Below are positions 31,025 to 39,003 of a stretch of 39,003 nucleotides of DNA, piece by piece. The translations under genes and the position numbers were made by a program. The notes beneath the pieces were generated by a model. That model made no database searches, was not told the DNA's origin, and saw only the letters and a program-made list of their open reading frames with translations. Location: positions 1 through 39,003 of the forward strand of contig DCHL01000050.1 of NCBI GenBank assembly GCA_002317595.1. The letters run 5' to 3'. Source of the stretch: Lachnospiraceae bacterium UBA1753 (GTDB lineage Bacteria; Bacillota; Clostridia; Lachnospirales; Lachnospiraceae). Every line of letters starts with the position of its first letter. Position 1 is the stretch's first letter.

Positions 31025-31315
31025 ATGGATGCTTATACATTTGGGATTGACATGGTTGCTACTGGAAAGCGTATCAGAACGCTTAGAATTCTTAACGGCC
31101 TTAGAGTGACAGACATCAGCTCGTACATGGGATTTGAGGATCCCCAGGCTGTGTACAAGTGGCAGAGTGGAAAGTCGTTGCCGAACCTTGGTAACATGAT
31201 TGCTCTGGCAAAGCTTTTTAAGACACCTATTGAGAGTATAGTAGTTCTTACAGGAGAGGAGCATGACTCCTCTCCTGTTGTTATTAATGATGAATTAGAG
31301 ATCAGCGCTGCCTAA
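31025..31315 (+). CDS. small XRE-family HTH regulator
   Basis: DNA-binding protein of 96 residues. The Cro/CI-type helix-turn-helix spans about residues 13-70: GKRIRTLRILNGLRVTDISSYMGF, then QAVYKWQSGKSLPNLGNMIALAKLF, then TPIESIVV. Similar small XRE proteins are common in Lachnospiraceae. The last 20 or so residues (GEEHDSSPVVINDELEISAA) are not part of the fold and are encoded partly by a perfect hairpin. The ribosome binding site AGTGAGGT is modest. The gene ends inside the 3' end of convergent ahcY, with 21 bases shared, so regulation of SAH metabolism is a possible but unproven role. Confidence 0.85.
   Translation: MDAYTFGIDMVATGKRIRTLRILNGLRVTDISSYMGFEDPQAVYKWQSGKSLPNLGNMIALAKLFKTPIESIVVLTGEEHDSSPVVINDELEISAA
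31250..31278. terminator. perfect 12-bp hairpin inside the XRE 3' end, just past the ahcY stop
   Basis: ACAGGAGAGGAG (31250-31261) and CTCCTCTCCTGT (31267-31278) are perfectly complementary around a 5-base loop. On the plus strand a moderately T-rich stretch follows (TGTTATT), while still inside the XRE gene. On the minus strand it begins 17 bases after the ahcY stop but lacks a T-tract. It may slow or stop polymerase between the convergent genes. Confidence 0.55.
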
Positions 31316-32542
31316 ATAGCGGATCTGTTCGTCGGTGAGGACATCGATCTCCTTGCCGAGGAACTTGAGCTTTCTGATTGCTACGTCAGCGTCTACTTCT
31401 TCGGGAACATCGATGAGCTTCTCTGTGAGCTCTGATGCATGTTCAACAAGGTACTTAGCTGAAAGTGCCTGGATTGCAAAAGACATATCCATAATCTCAG
31501 CGGGATGACCGTCGCCACATGCGAGGTTAACAAGTCTTCCTTCGCCGAGGATGTAAATCCATCTTCCGTCGGGGAGCTTATAACCCATGATATTTTTTCT
31601 CATCTCAGCAGACTCTACACAATTATCACGGAGCCATGCTACATCAACTTCGCAGTCGAAGTGACCTGCGTTACAGCAGATAGCACCATCCTTCATGACT
31701 GCAAAATCCTCTGAATCAATTACACCGCTGCAGCCGGTAACGGTTACGAAGAAATCGCCGACCTTTGCAGCTTCCTTCATAGGCATTACATCGAAGCCGT
31801 CCATGACTGCTTCGATTGCCTTGACGGGATCAATCTCAGTAACGATAACTCTTGCTCCGAGACCCTTGGCTCTCATTGCAGTACCCTTACCACACCAGCC
31901 GTAGCCTGCAACAACTACAATTTTGCCTGCGACGATAAGGTTTGTCGTACGGTTGATGCCGTCCCATACAGACTGGCCTGTGCCGTAGCGGTTATCAAAG
32001 AAGTGCTTACACTGGGCATTGTTTACTCTTACCATGGGGAAGCGGAGTCTTCCCTCTTTGTTCATTGCCTCGAGTCTGATAATACCCGTTGTGGTCTCTT
32101 CGCATCCGCCGATTACATTGTCGATAAGCTCGGGGAGCTCGTTGTGAATCATGTTAACCAGGTCGCCACCGTCGTCGATGATGATGTTGGGGCCTGCCTC
32201 GAGTACGGCACGGATGTGTCGCTCGTACTCTTCAGGAGTTGCGTCATACCATGCATGAACCTCAAGTCCGTCATCTACTAGTGCTGCAGCAACATCATCC
32301 TGTGTTGACAGGGGATTGGAGCCTGTCACGTACATCTCGGCACCGCCGGCTGCAAGTACCTGACAGAGGAAACCTGTCTTTGCCTCGAGATGAACTGAAA
32401 GCGCTATTTTTTTCCCTGCAAAGGGCTTGGTCTCAGAAAATTCCTCATGGAGTGTTCTGAGGAGATCACAGTTCCTGTGAACCCACTCAAGCTTACGGTG
32501 GCCTGACTCAGCCAGTGTTATATCGCGAATTTCGCTTGCCAT
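31295..32542 (-). CDS. ahcY: adenosylhomocysteinase, archaeal/Thermotoga-like type
   Basis: Hydrolyses S-adenosylhomocysteine (or possibly S-inosylhomocysteine) using bound NAD. The protein has 415 residues, shorter than the roughly 430-470 of proteobacterial and eukaryotic enzymes. Motifs: SVHLEAKTGFL (substrate site, about 49-59), NPLSTQDDVAAAL, DDGGDLVNMIH, CKHFFDNRYGTGQSVWDGI with the catalytic Lys/Asp, the NAD loop GYGWCGKG at 213-220, and NAGHFDCEVD. DNRYGTGQS is the form found in archaea and Thermotoga. It has a strong TAGGAGGATAG ribosome binding site. The C-terminus ends in YLGSADL and lacks the KPDHYRY tail of the longer enzymes. Confidence 0.93.
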   Translation of the reverse strand: MASEIRDITLAESGHRKLEWVHRNCDLLRTLHEEFSETKPFAGKKIALSVHLEAKTGFLCQVLAAGGAEMYVTGSNPLSTQDDVAAALVDDGLEVHAWYDATPEEYERHIRAVLEAGPNIIIDDGGDLVNMIHNELPELIDNVIGGCEETTTGIIRLEAMNKEGRLRFPMVRVNNAQCKHFFDNRYGTGQSVWDGINRTTNLIVAGKIVVVAGYGWCGKGTAMRAKGLGARVIVTEIDPVKAIEAVMDGFDVMPMKEAAKVGDFFVTVTGCSGVIDSEDFAVMKDGAICCNAGHFDCEVDVAWLRDNCVESAEMRKNIMGYKLPDGRWIYILGEGRLVNLACGDGHPAEIMDMSFAIQALSAKYLVEHASELTEKLIDVPEEVDADVAIRKLKFLGKEIDVLTDEQIRYLGSADL

Positions 32543-32584
32543 ATCTATCCTCCTAAAAAATTATATTTTTCATTAGCATATTCC

Positions 32585-32614
32585 ATAATACAATAAAGAA
32601 AGCAGATGTTGCAA
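32585..32614 (-). promoter_or_regulatory. putative ahcY promoter
   Basis: On the minus strand, TTGCAA (32614-32609) and TATTAT (32590-32585) are separated by 18 bases. The transcript would start near 32578, leaving only about 35 bases of leader. Confidence 0.55.
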
Positions 32615-32705
32615 TGAAAAGCAGTTTACTTGCATATAATTCGCTAATCTTATAAAATGATTGTTGTGAAAATAGGTAAACAGACTGACGGTATGGAGGT
32701 CAGAA

Positions 32706-34379
32706 ATGATAAAAGTAGTGAGTGAAGAGAAGCCAATCTACGTTATTGGCCATAAGAACCCTGACACGGATTCAATCTGCGCAGCAATTGCGTATGCGAA
32801 TCTGAGAAATGTTATTGAAGGAACGGACAGATATGTTCCAAGGCGTGCAGGACACACAAATCCTGAGACGAAGTTTGTGCTTAAAACCTTCAATATTAGA
32901 AAGCCGGAATACCTTGATACTCTGGAGCCCAGAATCCGTGACGTCGGAATGAGAACAACTGCTGGTATTGATGCAGAAACTTCCCTCAAGAAGGCATGGG
33001 AGCAGATGAAGGAGGAGAAGCTTCGCACACTTCCTGTTTTCAGGGACGGTGAGCTTGTGGGTATGATAACCCAGGGAGATATTGCCAGGTCCATGATGGA
33101 GGAGCATGACAGTACTGTTCTCTCGTCTTCGGCTGTGAGCTGCCGGAATATCGTGGAGACTGTGGATGGTGAGCTGATAGTCGGCGACCCTGATGCAGTG
33201 TTCAAGGAGGGAACGATTGCCATCGGTGCAGCCAATCCTGAGGTTATGGTGCAGCATATCAAGCCGCATTCCATGGTGATTATGGGTAACAGGGCAGATG
33301 CACAGATTTCGGCTCTTGAGCAGAAGGCTGACTGGCTTATTGTATGTCTTGGCAGCGAAGTGTTCGAGCAGATTAAGAGGCTTGCAAAGGAAAATAAGTG
33401 CAATATAATTGTCACTCCCCACAGTACCTATAAGACGGCGCGCCTAATAAATCAGTCGATGCCTGCCCGTCACGTTATGTATGATGGAGATCTGGTATTC
33501 TTCCATGAGCAGGATTTTGTTAAGGATGTAAAGAAAACCATGACAAAAGTGAGGCTGAGATACTTCCCGATTCTGAGCCGTGAAAACAAGTTCATGGGCA
33601 TGATATCACAGAGAAATCTGCTCGACATGGAGAAACAGCAGGTTATTCTTGTGGACCATAATGAAAAGACACAGTCTGTAGATGGTATTGAATCAGCTGA
33701 GGTCATTGAGGTAATAGATCACCATAGGATTGGAGGACTGCAGACAGCGGCTCCTGTCTTCTTCAGAAACCAGCCTCTTGGCTGTACTTGTACAATCGTT
33801 GCGAGAATGTACAAGGAGAACGGCGTGGAGATAAGCAAGGACATGGCGGCAATAATGTGTTCTGCGATTCTCTCCGATACGCTCTGCTTCAAGAGTCCGA
33901 CCTGCACTGATATTGACAGGAAGATTGCTTCGGAACTTGCGGAAATTGCAGGAATTGAGCCTGAGAAGTTCGCTGAGGAGATGTTCCGTGCGGGAAGTGA
34001 AGTCAGCGATAAGACTGAAGAGGAAATTTTTTACCAGGATTTCAAGGTGTTCTCGGTTGAGGGCAGGGATATTGGTGTTGCCCAGATTACCATCGTGGGT
34101 GAGGATCTGATTGAGAAATTATCTGAGCGTATGCTTCCGTTCATGCACGAGCTTCTTGGAAGAACCCATCTCGACGCGGCCATGCTGATGCTTACGGATG
34201 TAATGAAGGAGTCTACAGAACTGCTCTTTGTTAATAAGAAAGAACAGCAGGAGATGAAGACAGTTATCGAAGAGGCATTTCGCGTTAAAGCGGAGGAAGA
34301 CCATGTATTCCTTCCGGGCCTCGTGAGCCGCAAAAAGCAGCTTATGCCTAGAATTACGATTGCAATGCGAGATATGTAG
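32706..34379 (+). CDS. manganese-dependent inorganic pyrophosphatase with CBS and DRTGG domains
   Basis: Family II pyrophosphatase of 557 residues that hydrolyses PPi in the cytoplasm. The DHH catalytic domain is interrupted. Its first part carries VIGHKNPDTDSICAAIAYA (about 13-31); then come CBS1 (about 70-125), a DRTGG domain (about 130-245) and CBS2 (about 250-305). The second part has VIDHHRIGG, and DHHA2 ends with the signature SRKKQLMPRI. This order matches the regulated CBS-PPases of clostridia, which are controlled by adenine nucleotides bound to the CBS pair. GGTATGGAGGTCAGAA precedes the start. The LRR protein gene begins 6 bases after the stop. Confidence 0.94.
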   Translation: MIKVVSEEKPIYVIGHKNPDTDSICAAIAYANLRNVIEGTDRYVPRRAGHTNPETKFVLKTFNIRKPEYLDTLEPRIRDVGMRTTAGIDAETSLKKAWEQMKEEKLRTLPVFRDGELVGMITQGDIARSMMEEHDSTVLSSSAVSCRNIVETVDGELIVGDPDAVFKEGTIAIGAANPEVMVQHIKPHSMVIMGNRADAQISALEQKADWLIVCLGSEVFEQIKRLAKENKCNIIVTPHSTYKTARLINQSMPARHVMYDGDLVFFHEQDFVKDVKKTMTKVRLRYFPILSRENKFMGMISQRNLLDMEKQQVILVDHNEKTQSVDGIESAEVIEVIDHHRIGGLQTAAPVFFRNQPLGCTCTIVARMYKENGVEISKDMAAIMCSAILSDTLCFKSPTCTDIDRKIASELAEIAGIEPEKFAEEMFRAGSEVSDKTEEEIFYQDFKVFSVEGRDIGVAQITIVGEDLIEKLSERMLPFMHELLGRTHLDAAMLMLTDVMKESTELLFVNKKEQQEMKTVIEEAFRVKAEEDHVFLPGLVSRKKQLMPRITIAMRDM

Positions 34380-34385
34380 GAGAAA

Positions 34386-37300
34386 ATGAGAAATAGACTT
34401 GTTGTATTTTTAATATCGGTTGCAATGATTATGTCGGCAGTTCCAGCGCCGGCCATGGCACAGAATGATATTCCACCTGCGATACAGGAAGAATGTGTTG
34501 TAGTGGACTCTGACGATGAGAAAGTGGCGGTGGAGCCTCTGGGGAATGTGTCTGGAAAATGCGGCGAGAACCTGTACTGGGAACTGACAGGCACCTCGGC
34601 GGAGGGGTACACCCTGAAGTTCTCTGGGAGCGGTTCCATGAACTTTGTGATGCCGGGAGAGCCTGTAGGAATCCCCTGGTATGACTATCGTGCAGATATC
34701 GTAAAAATCGAGCTGATAGATACGATGGATTATATTACGGATAGTGCCTTTAAGGAGTTTTCAAGACTTAAGAGTGTTTCGATCCCGGGCTCTATCGAGA
34801 CGATAGGAATGTATGCCTTCAAGGATTGTACAAACCTTGAGAGTGTCAATTTTTCAAAGGGTCTTTCGTATATTGACAGCCAGGCTTTTGAGGGCTGTTC
34901 GAAATTAAAGGATATCTCGCTTCCTGATTCCCTTACAACAATCAATATGTGTGCATTCAGGGACTGTACATCACTTGAAAGTGTCCTGCTGCCGAACAGC
35001 ATAACAACACTCGGCGAGGAGGCCTTCTATGGGTGCATAGCTCTATCGGAAGTCAATATACCTAATCAGCTCACTTCTCTGGAGAATGGGCTGTTCTGGA
35101 AGTGTTCAAGCCTGAAGAATATTACGATTCCAAGTACAGTTACTACGGTGGGGTATCAGGTGTTTTTAGAGTGCAAGAGTCTGGAGAGCATTGTCTTTCC
35201 AGATAGTGTGACCAGCATCGGGAACTACGCTGTGGCGAGCTGTGACAAGCTGAAAAAGATTGTCCTTCCGAAAAATCTCACAGCAATTGCACCTGGATTA
35301 TTCAGTGAGGATAAGAGTCTTGAAAGTGTTACTATTCCAAGCGGCGTAACTAGCATTGGGATGTATGCATTTGAAAAGTGCTCTAGGCTTTCGAGTATTG
35401 AACTTCCAAGCCTTGTTACAACTATCGAAAAGAATGCTTTCTATTCATGTAGTAATCTGAAGGAAATTGAAATCCCTGCGGGGGTGACAAGGATTGAGGA
35501 GTGTACATTTACATATTGTGACTCGCTGGAAACTATCACGATTCCTACGAGCGTTACTTATATTGGGAAGTCTGCGTTCCAGTATTGCAGTGGTCTGAAG
35601 AGTCTCGAATTCCCGGATTCAATTACTGAAATCGATGAGCGGGCATTTAGTGGATGCTACAACCTTGCAAGACTTAATCTTTCTGACAACGTGACCTCAA
35701 TCGGAGAAAATGCGTTTGAGGGCTGCACCAACCTGATCCTGCTATGCAGCAGCCAAAGCTATGCCATGGAGTATGCAAAGCAGGCAGATGTGACATATCT
35801 GCCCACTGACGCAGAACAGAAATACAGTGGCACCTGCGGCGAGAATGCGACGTGGAATCTGGATTGTGCTACCGGTAAGCTGGTGGTATCCGGCAACGGC
35901 ATTATAAAGGACTATTCCTTTGGTGGTTTTGCTGACTGGTATCCGTACCGCAGTTACATTTCCTTTATTGATATTAAGGATGGAATAACCGCAATAGGCA
36001 GCTATGCGTTTGCCGATTGTTCTTCTCTGGTGGATATTACAGTTCCAACGAGTGTATCCAGAATTGAGAGTCGTGCATTTTCTGGCTGTACAGGCATAGA
36101 AGAAATATATCTGCCTGCTCCCTCGTTGACGGTTCTGGACGGAGCGTTAAAAAACTGTACGAGCCTTAAAAAGATAGTATTTTCGTCAGATGAATTGGTA
36201 AAGGCATTGAATGAACTTAGAAAAGGATCAGCTTTGCTGATTTTTAATGGCGATGTATTTAGCGGCTGTACTGCACTTAAGGAGGTGCGAATCCATCAGA
36301 GGGTACTTTCGCTTTCAAATAGTACTTTTCCGAAAAATGAGGGCCTGGTAATTTATGGTCATTCCTCAATACAATCAGCTGTGGAAAGCGCCTCTCTTAC
36401 GTTTGCTTCGATAGATACCTATACCATTTCCTTTGATGGAAACGGGGCGGAGAGTGGAAGTGTCGATGCGATTGAGAATTGTACCAAGGATACTTATTAT
36501 ACACTTCCTGAGAATGCTTTTGTGCGAGAGGGATACACCTTCTCCGGGTGGAATCAGAATGCGGAAGGCCTATCTGAAACGTATTCTCCAGGTGATTCCT
36601 TTAAGGCAACAAAAGTGAACGATGTAGTTTTCTATGCGCAGTGGAAAAAGAATGCTGATCCGATTGGGCCAGGAGAAGAAGATGAAGATGATGATCCTGA
36701 CGATGAAACCATTGTAGAACCCGTTGATAAAGTCGGAAGCAATGAGTATGTAATAACGCTTGTAAAGGGTGCGAGGGTTGACATTCCTGAGCTTAAGAAG
36801 CAGAAGACAGACGGAAAGCTTTATTCTGCGAGGACGACGAATAAAAGAGTTGCGAAGGTAAGCACTGGCGGCAGAATTACGGCAGTCGGGCCGGGAGAAT
36901 GTGAGATTTTTGTTGAACGACCGGAAGCATCCTACCACTGCACTGTGAAAGTAAGTGTGCCAGGCTTTGCGAAGAAAAAATATGTCATGAATGTGGTGGA
37001 TAACCAGCAACAGACGGCTTTACTGCCACTTGAGTTTTCCGGGACGAATCTGGCAGTAACCTACAGCATACCTGCCAGGTCGCAGGCGATTGCCACGGTG
37101 GATTCTAAGGGCGTAATCACACCTGTTAAAAAGGGCAAGGTCAAAGTAACGGCAACTGTGCTGGGCAGGAAATACACCTGTATGGTCTATATTTATAATC
37201 CATACTTAAAACCTGTCAGGTCCAATACAATCAGAGTGGGAAAGAGCCTTACACTAAAGGTGGGTGACGGTGTGAAGTCCACTGAATGGTGGTCTGAGAA

Positions 37301-37421
37301 CCCCGAGATTGCCGCGGTAAACAAAAAGGGCAAGGTCGTAGGAAAGAGCGCAGGAGAGACAACGATATATGCTCGCAATAATGAAATATTGATGCAGAAG
37401 AAGATATATATTACACAATAG
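34386..37421 (+). CDS. secreted BspA-like leucine-rich repeat protein with Ig-like domains
   Basis: Protein of 1011 residues with a signal peptide (about 1-26, cleaved after APAMA). A repeated module with the core G-x-CGEN-x2-W-x-L occurs near residues 56 and 481, each time leading into a block of roughly 23-residue LRR_5 repeats (pattern S-x-A-F-x-x-C-x-x-L-x-x-V-x-IP-x-S-V-T-x-I). The first block has over 15 repeats, the second about four. An InlB/Flg_new-type B-repeat follows (about 679-756: ISFDGNGAESG to VFYAQWKKN), then an acidic linker (about 757-775), then BIG_2-like Ig domains to the end. No LPXTG motif or C-terminal membrane anchor is seen. Binding to host, plant-cell-wall or other cell surfaces is usual for the family. 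AGGAGAAA precedes the ATG, 6 bases after the pyrophosphatase stop. Confidence 0.9.
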   Translation: MRNRLVVFLISVAMIMSAVPAPAMAQNDIPPAIQEECVVVDSDDEKVAVEPLGNVSGKCGENLYWELTGTSAEGYTLKFSGSGSMNFVMPGEPVGIPWYDYRADIVKIELIDTMDYITDSAFKEFSRLKSVSIPGSIETIGMYAFKDCTNLESVNFSKGLSYIDSQAFEGCSKLKDISLPDSLTTINMCAFRDCTSLESVLLPNSITTLGEEAFYGCIALSEVNIPNQLTSLENGLFWKCSSLKNITIPSTVTTVGYQVFLECKSLESIVFPDSVTSIGNYAVASCDKLKKIVLPKNLTAIAPGLFSEDKSLESVTIPSGVTSIGMYAFEKCSRLSSIELPSLVTTIEKNAFYSCSNLKEIEIPAGVTRIEECTFTYCDSLETITIPTSVTYIGKSAFQYCSGLKSLEFPDSITEIDERAFSGCYNLARLNLSDNVTSIGENAFEGCTNLILLCSSQSYAMEYAKQADVTYLPTDAEQKYSGTCGENATWNLDCATGKLVVSGNGIIKDYSFGGFADWYPYRSYISFIDIKDGITAIGSYAFADCSSLVDITVPTSVSRIESRAFSGCTGIEEIYLPAPSLTVLDGALKNCTSLKKIVFSSDELVKALNELRKGSALLIFNGDVFSGCTALKEVRIHQRVLSLSNSTFPKNEGLVIYGHSSIQSAVESASLTFASIDTYTISFDGNGAESGSVDAIENCTKDTYYTLPENAFVREGYTFSGWNQNAEGLSETYSPGDSFKATKVNDVVFYAQWKKNADPIGPGEEDEDDDPDDETIVEPVDKVGSNEYVITLVKGARVDIPELKKQKTDGKLYSARTTNKRVAKVSTGGRITAVGPGECEIFVERPEASYHCTVKVSVPGFAKKKYVMNVVDNQQQTALLPLEFSGTNLAVTYSIPARSQAIATVDSKGVITPVKKGKVKVTATVLGRKYTCMVYIYNPYLKPVRSNTIRVGKSLTLKVGDGVKSTEWWSENPEIAAVNKKGKVVGKSAGETTIYARNNEILMQKKIYITQ

Positions 37422-37445
37422 AAAATCCATGTTGGAGGAATTAGT

Positions 37446-38825
37446 ATGAGTAAAAATTATGACGTGATAATTATTGGTGCAGGCCCCGGCGGAATTTTTT
37501 CCGCATATGAGCTTAGCAGGAGCAATAAGAATCTGAAGATCGGAGTGTTTGAGACTGGCAATCCTCTTGATAAGAGAAAGTGTCCTATTGATGGTAAAAA
37601 AATAAAGACCTGTGTTGGCTGCAAGACCTGTTCCATTATGAACGGATTCGGCGGAGCGGGCGCATTCTCTGACGGAAAGTACAACATTACAAATGAGTTC
37701 GGAGGCAATCTCTACGAGTATATCGGAAAAGAGAAGGCGATTGAACTGATGCAGTATGTAGACGAGATTAATCTGTCTCATGGTGGTGAGGGCACTAATC
37801 TGTTCTCGACAGCAAACAGCGATTTCAAGACTATATGTATAAGAAATAATCTGCATCTTCTGGATGCGCAGGTGCGTCATCTTGGAACTGACATTAACTA
37901 CAAGGTTCTTGAGCAGCTCTTTGCTGAACTTAATGAATGCGTTGATTTCCACTTCCTTACATCAATCAAGGATGTCAAGAAGGAGGGGGATCTGTTCACA
38001 GTTACTGATGCAGATGGAAATGAGTACACCTGTAAGGACTGTATTATTTCTGTTGGAAGAAGCGGAAGTAAGTGGATTGAGGGAATCTGTAAGAATATGG
38101 GCCTGAAGACCAATTCAAGCCGCGTTGATATCGGCGTGAGAGTTGAGCTTCCTTCCATTGTTTTTGACCATATCACAAATGAACTCTATGAGAGTAAGAT
38201 TGTCTACAAGACAGAGAAGTACCAGGATAAGGTAAGAACCTTCTGTATGAATCCTCACGGTGAGGTTGTTGAGGAGAATACTAACGGAATTATTACCGTT
38301 AACGGACATTCATATGAGGACGTCTCTAAGCATACTCAGAACACGAACTTTGCGCTGCTGGTATCAAAGCATTTCACGGAGCCCTTCAATGACAGCAACA
38401 GCTATGGTGAGAGTATTGCAAGGCTTTCCAACATGCTTGGCGGCGGTGTAATCATTCAGCGTTTTGGTGATCTGATTCGTGGACAGAGAAGCTCGGAGAA
38501 GAGACTCAGCAAGTCCTTCATGACACCTACACTTGCGGCTACACCTGGAGACCTCAGTCTTGTTATGCCCAAGAGAATTCTCGATGGTATAATTGAGATG
38601 ATTTACGCGCTTGATAAAATTGCGCCTGGAACAGCAAACGACGACACACTTCTCTATGGTGTCGAGGTCAAGTTCTACAATATGGAGGTTGAGGTTGACG
38701 AGCACCTCGAGACAAAGGTGAAGGGTCTCTATATCATCGGAGATGGCAGTGGAATAACGCATTCACTTTCGCATGCATCAGCAAGTGGTGTCCATGTGGC
38801 AAGAGTGATTCTTGGACAGGACTGA
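37446..38825 (+). CDS. FAD-dependent dehydrogenase (COG2509-like) with a four-cysteine cluster
   Basis: Flavoprotein of 459 residues. The N-terminal dinucleotide motif is DVIIIGAGPGGIFSAYEL (6-23). Next comes a cluster of Cys46, Cys56, Cys59 and Cys62 (KCPIDGKKIKTCVGCKTC), leading into the conserved GFGGAGAFSDGKYN. The C-terminal FAD motif is GLYIIGDGSGITHSLSHASASGVHVAR. It resembles the uncharacterised FAD-dependent dehydrogenases of COG2509. The spacing C-x9-C-x2-C-x2-C could bind an iron-sulfur cluster or zinc. Substrate and electron partner are unknown. TTGGAGGAATTAGT is a strong ribosome binding site, and the gene is followed by a terminator about 110 bases later. Confidence 0.85.
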   Translation: MSKNYDVIIIGAGPGGIFSAYELSRSNKNLKIGVFETGNPLDKRKCPIDGKKIKTCVGCKTCSIMNGFGGAGAFSDGKYNITNEFGGNLYEYIGKEKAIELMQYVDEINLSHGGEGTNLFSTANSDFKTICIRNNLHLLDAQVRHLGTDINYKVLEQLFAELNECVDFHFLTSIKDVKKEGDLFTVTDADGNEYTCKDCIISVGRSGSKWIEGICKNMGLKTNSSRVDIGVRVELPSIVFDHITNELYESKIVYKTEKYQDKVRTFCMNPHGEVVEENTNGIITVNGHSYEDVSKHTQNTNFALLVSKHFTEPFNDSNSYGESIARLSNMLGGGVIIQRFGDLIRGQRSSEKRLSKSFMTPTLAATPGDLSLVMPKRILDGIIEMIYALDKIAPGTANDDTLLYGVEVKFYNMEVEVDEHLETKVKGLYIIGDGSGITHSLSHASASGVHVARVILGQD

Positions 38826-38931
38826 TTGATATATTGAAGATATGTATATATGCTTCGGAAGTGCGGCTAAGCATCTTGCTGGCTGTTGTAGTTTGGGAAA
38901 GTTTCTGACTGGCTTCTGAAACGGAAGAAAG

Positions 38932-38973
38932 GCAACGGAATTGGGGGAATCCTTGAGTTCCGTTGCTTTTTTT
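38932..38973 (+). terminator. rho-independent terminator after the FAD-dependent dehydrogenase gene
   Basis: GCAACGGAA (38932-38940) pairs with TTCCGTTGC (38958-38966) across a 17-base loop and is followed by seven T. The rest of the 178 bases after the last gene shows no other feature. Confidence 0.9.
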
Positions 38974-39003
38974 GGCGCAGTAGGGGAGGTAGGGAGGCCG
39001 GAT

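Noticed and set aside
32543..32705. A SAM or SAH riboswitch in front of ahcY.
   Set aside because: The predicted ahcY leader is only about 35 bases and shows no matching structure; there is no room for a known class.

Overview
The window looks like chromosomal DNA of a plant-polysaccharide-degrading Firmicute, most likely a Lachnospiraceae of the Butyrivibrio/Pseudobutyrivibrio type. This is inferred from gene content (GH127 plus araA/araB/araD, split transketolase, CBS-type manganese pyrophosphatase, BspA-like LRR surface protein, YlmH, CvpA), strong AGGAGG ribosome binding sites and moderate GC. I see no tRNA, rRNA, CRISPR array, insertion sequence or prophage.

Layout. 1-7521 (+): the end of ylmH, a GH127 beta-L-arabinofuranosidase, a phosphofructokinase, the dnaX-ybaB-recR DNA maintenance set and an aldose 1-epimerase, closed by a terminator. 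7748-13641 (+): an L-arabinose operon (araA, a Bacteroides-type FGGY kinase in the araB position, araD) running into a two-subunit transketolase, closed by a terminator. 13660-16335 (+): a DUF5711-like membrane protein, CvpA and ribulose-phosphate 3-epimerase, ending at a perfect bidirectional terminator. The first two blocks form a route from arabinofuranosides to pentose-phosphate intermediates.

16412-25811 is the most distinctive region. It is a divergent ascorbate-type (Ula) PTS locus. Leftward run ulaE, an unrecognised 354-aa protein, ptsH and ptsI; rightward run ulaG, ulaC, ulaA and ulaB, then (after a terminator) a HAD phosphatase and a DeoR-family regulator. The 508-bp divergent spacer has a good promoter for each arm and at least three inverted repeats built from CGAACATA/CAAACATA half-sites, which resemble DeoR/GlpR operators. 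The general PTS proteins EI and HPr are thus embedded in a substrate-specific locus, and this HPr has Lys where Ser46 (the HPr kinase target) is expected. ulaD is not in the window.

25795-32542: a Cof phosphatase, then a DUF3592-like membrane protein, a D-2-hydroxyacid dehydrogenase and an MTA/SAH-type deaminase in one run. Two small accessory genes follow (an unknown 161-aa protein and a 96-aa XRE regulator). Each has a leader of more than 300 bp with potential RNA structure and nearly the same rRNA boxA-like element. The XRE gene converges on, and overlaps, adenosylhomocysteinase. Deaminase plus hydrolase suggests SAH recycling through S-inosylhomocysteine.

32706-39003 (+): CBS-DRTGG manganese pyrophosphatase, a 1011-aa secreted LRR protein and an FAD-dependent dehydrogenase with a four-cysteine cluster, closed by a terminator.

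The best candidates for something undescribed are the ula/ptsHI locus with its unknown 354-aa protein, and the twin leader/boxA-like units at 29888-31315.
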